A stretch of 64,000 nucleotides of DNA from Sphingopyxis sp. Root154. GTDB lineage: Bacteria > Pseudomonadota > Alphaproteobacteria > Sphingomonadales > Sphingomonadaceae. Each line of letters begins with the position of its first letter. The first letter of the stretch is position 1. The DNA is taken from NCBI RefSeq assembly GCF_001427105.1, contig NZ_LMGI01000001.1:1054001-1118000 (forward strand), written 5' to 3'. The position numbers and the translations under genes were made by a program. This document shows positions 62,371-64,000 of this stretch, in pieces. A model generated the notes under the pieces. It saw nothing but the letters and a program-made list of their open reading frames with translations. It was not told the origin of the DNA and searched no databases.

Positions 62371-62913
62371 ATGGCTATCAAGACCACCCTGACCAAGGCC
62401 GCAATTGGTGCGGCCACCGCCGGCGCGATGCTGATGAGCGCCGCCCCCGCGGTCGCGCGCGATCGCTATGACCGCGACGGGATCAGCGCGGGCGAAATCA
62501 TCGCCGGCGCCGTCGTGATCGGCGGCCTCGCCGCGATCCTGTCGAGCGGCGACAACGACCGCTATGATCGTTACGACCGCGACGCCCGTTACGACGATCG
62601 CTATCGCGGCCGCTATGACGATGCCCGCTACGGCTATGGCTATGACTATAACCGCTATGGCAACAGCCGCAGCGCGGTCAGCCAGTGCGTCAATTCGGTC
62701 GAGCGCGGCAGCCGCCGCTATGGCCGTATCGACGTGACCGAGGTGACGAGCATCGACCGCAAGCGTGACGGTTACCGCGTCAAGGGCCGCGTCATCGTCC
62801 GCGACGGTTATGGCGGCCGCTGGGGCCGCGGCGGATCGTACGACAAGGGCAAGTTCACCTGCGAGATTCGCTATGGACGCGTCCAGGACATCCGCTTCTC
62901 GGGCCTCGGCTAA
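62371..62913 (+). CDS. Secreted protein, paralogue of the previous gene (copy 2)
   Basis: The 180 residues share the layout of copy 1: signal peptide ending AVAR, the helix ISAGEIIAGAVVIGGLAAIL (about 30-49), a long Asp/Arg/Tyr repeat region (DRYDRYDRDARYDDRYRGRY), and a C-terminal domain with QCVNSVERGSRRYGR and FTCEIRYGRVQDIRF. The middle is a low-complexity DR(Y) expansion. Cell-envelope role likely, function unknown. Confidence 0.82.
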   Translation: MAIKTTLTKAAIGAATAGAMLMSAAPAVARDRYDRDGISAGEIIAGAVVIGGLAAILSSGDNDRYDRYDRDARYDDRYRGRYDDARYGYGYDYNRYGNSRSAVSQCVNSVERGSRRYGRIDVTEVTSIDRKRDGYRVKGRVIVRDGYGGRWGRGGSYDKGKFTCEIRYGRVQDIRFSGLG

Positions 62914-62916
62914 CCG

Positions 62917-62950
62917 TTAAAGCCCCTCTCCTTTAGGGGAGGGGCTTTAA
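62917..62950 (+). terminator. Terminator after paralogue copy 2
   Basis: TTAAAGCCCCTCTCC and GGGGAGGGGCTTTAA form a long, nearly perfect stem with a short CTTTA loop. Confidence 0.8.
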
Positions 62951-62980
62951 CTTTGTTCGCGTTGGAAGGCATGAGGCGGC

Positions 62981-63386
62981 ATGATTAAACAGAGCCTGCT
63001 CGCCGTACTGCTGCTCACCGCGGCCTTCGCGAAAGATGAAAGCCCGCCGCCGACCGGCGCGGCTGAAGGCCACGCCAAGGAACAGAATTGGCAGGTCGCG
63101 GCTGCTCAACAACGATATCGTCGACGGCATTCACGGCACCGATGGCTTGATCGTCGCGGGCGCGTCCGCGTGTTAAGTCCGCGTGTTAAGGACGCTGCCG
63201 CCTGTCGGCTGTACTGGCGCCGCGCCGACGCAACGACTGGTCCGGCCGCCGGGTCGTCCCGTCGGATGCTACGAGGTCGTGTTGTCCGGTGCGATCGTCG
63301 ACGATAATTTCTTTGTTGTTTCAGCGCTTTCCGTAGACGGCAGCGAAAGCATCGTCACTTTTGACGGGCTGCCGCCGGCGCAATAA
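62981..63386 (+). pseudogene. Broken gene for a small secreted protein
   Basis: ATG 62981 opens a signal-peptide-like start (MIKQSLLAVLLLTAAFA) with normal GC3 to about 63095. From there the good GC3 signal moves to another frame (RLLNNDIVDGIHGTDGLIVA), which meets TAA at 63174 and then continues in the same frame (VLRTLPPVGCTG...GCYEVVLSGAIVDDNFFVVS) to the stop at 63384-63386. So one frameshift and one stop break a protein of about 130 residues. The stop lies inside a 13-bp tandem duplication (63164-63189). A sequencing error cannot be excluded for the frameshift. Confidence 0.6.
63164..63189. repeat. 13-bp tandem duplication inside the broken gene
   Basis: GTCCGCGTGTTAA occurs twice head to tail, at 63164-63176 and 63177-63189, without a mismatch, which suggests a recent slippage event. 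Confidence 0.9.
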
Positions 63387-63488
63387 TTACCGAACACGCT
63401 ATACGAAAATTTACCTTCTGCCTTTACGACTATCTGCGGACCACAATATCGGCCGGCGTGGGGGTCGGGCGACAGAGATGAGTCGCGC

Positions 63489-63944
63489 ATGTCCAGTCCC
63501 GAGGCTTCCCCTGCCTCATCCGTTTCTCCCGACAAACGCCAGCGGCGTCAGTCGCGCCTGGTAAAGGGCGCGCTTGCCTGCACGCGACTCGGGCAATTCG
63601 ATGTAACGATCCGCAACGTGTCCGAAACCGGTATCGGCGGACAGGGGCCCGTCGCCCTTAATATCGGCGAGCGAATCACGGTGTTTCTGCCAGGTCACGA
63701 CCCGATGCTGGGCACCGTCCGCTGGGTGGTCGACAAAAGATTTGGCATCGAAACCGACCGGACGATCGACACGACATTGCTCCGCGCCGCGCACGGCGGG
63801 GCGGCTCCGGCGACCCATGCCGTCCCCTCGGGCTTCGAGATCGTCCCACCCCCCAGCGCTCCCGCACGCCGGCCCGGCCTCGTCCTCGGCGCTGCCCAGC
63901 CGGCGCACTCCGGCCGCAGCGTGTGGCAAGGCAAACGGCAGTGA
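63489..63944 (+). CDS. PilZ-domain protein
   Basis: The 151 residues form a stand-alone PilZ domain, a cyclic di-GMP receptor. The binding residues are visible: RQRRQSR (RxxxR) near 19-25 and the NVSETGIGG motif (D/NxSxxG) near 44-52, followed by the beta-strand block GERITVFLPG...GTVRWVVDKRFGIE. The C-terminal ~45 residues are Pro/Ala-rich. It could respond to the GGDEF enzyme at 29427-30572, but the two are unlinked. The 56 bases after it to the window end show nothing. Confidence 0.88.
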   Translation: MSSPEASPASSVSPDKRQRRQSRLVKGALACTRLGQFDVTIRNVSETGIGGQGPVALNIGERITVFLPGHDPMLGTVRWVVDKRFGIETDRTIDTTLLRAAHGGAAPATHAVPSGFEIVPPPSAPARRPGLVLGAAQPAHSGRSVWQGKRQ

Positions 63945-64000
63945 AGCAGTTTGGCGTTGGGGGCGGTGAGCTAATGTTTCTAACATCCGTTGTTCCCGCG

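Noticed and set aside
1-64000. CRISPR array, prophage, insertion sequence, restriction or toxin-antitoxin system
   Set aside because: I saw no regularly spaced repeats, transposase, phage structural, nuclease or antitoxin genes; the repeats found are single hairpin elements.

Overview
The window looks like a chromosomal segment of an alphaproteobacterium of the family Sphingomonadaceae, most like Sphingopyxis. This rests on high G+C with strong GC3 bias, the alphaproteobacterial gene order proA-nadD-rsfS-rlmH-envC-like-ctpA, a zwf-edd-eda Entner-Doudoroff operon, paired S9 peptidases and several small secreted proteins of sphingomonad character. The genus is inferred from gene content and style; no database search was possible. 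There is no sign of a prophage, insertion sequence, integrase, CRISPR array or plasmid functions. Coding density is very high and no gene-free stretch exceeds 300 bases.

Layout. 1-6628 (minus): a neutral-lipid locus with a patatin lipase (cut by the left edge), a wax ester synthase/diacylglycerol acyltransferase, a PlsB-like glycerol-3-phosphate acyltransferase and a HAD phosphatase-PlsC fusion; two of the acyltransferases carry histone-H1-like Lys/Ala/Pro tails. 6697-10709 (minus): Entner-Doudoroff genes eda, edd, zwf, divergent from glpD (10835-12385). 12395-16311: MOSC protein, MFS exporter, aldo/keto reductase and a divergent LysR regulator. 16327-20563: molybdenum genes fdhD and mobA, a DUF1345 membrane protein and an FdhF/YdeP-type molybdopterin oxidoreductase. 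20645-23891: nitronate monooxygenase, tRNA-Arg(TCT), yhhQ, a small membrane protein, purQ and (to 24136) purS.

24254-25732 is an iron-storage region: bfd behind three Fur-like boxes, bfr with its own promoter and terminator, then a further strong Fur-type box in front of a terminator-like hairpin and an unknown 139-residue protein. 25895-34225 holds a Slp-like secreted protein, an M16 peptidase, a membrane diguanylate cyclase, a complete iron lipoxygenase, a sterol-desaturase-family protein and an isoprenylcysteine-methyltransferase-family protein. purC follows at 34318, about 10 kb from purSQ.

35311-42052 has a crotonase behind a LiuR-like operator, an ArsR/AHSA1 pair with an operator palindrome, an exported RidA-like protein, an Lrp/AsnC regulator, a PD40 lipoprotein, a PhoD phosphatase and a DUF3667 protein. 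42132-49324 is the conserved proA-nadD-rsfS-rlmH-envC-like-ctpA-dsbB-like-coq7 run, with many 4-base start/stop overlaps and one odd lower-GC gene inserted after proA. 49404-54899 contains a secreted protein, an S9 peptidase, pmbA and an inositol-monophosphatase-family gene. 55100-57653 is the alpha operon (rpsM, rpsK, rpoA, rplQ), with a GC hairpin in every gap and no adk/secY upstream. The right end has prolyl oligopeptidase, a free-Met-R-sulfoxide reductase, three glycine-zipper or basic envelope proteins, a small broken secreted-protein gene with a 13-bp tandem duplication, and a PilZ protein.

The points most worth a second look are the lipoxygenase with its neighbours, the tailed neutral-lipid enzymes, and the Fur-box/hairpin arrangement after bfr.
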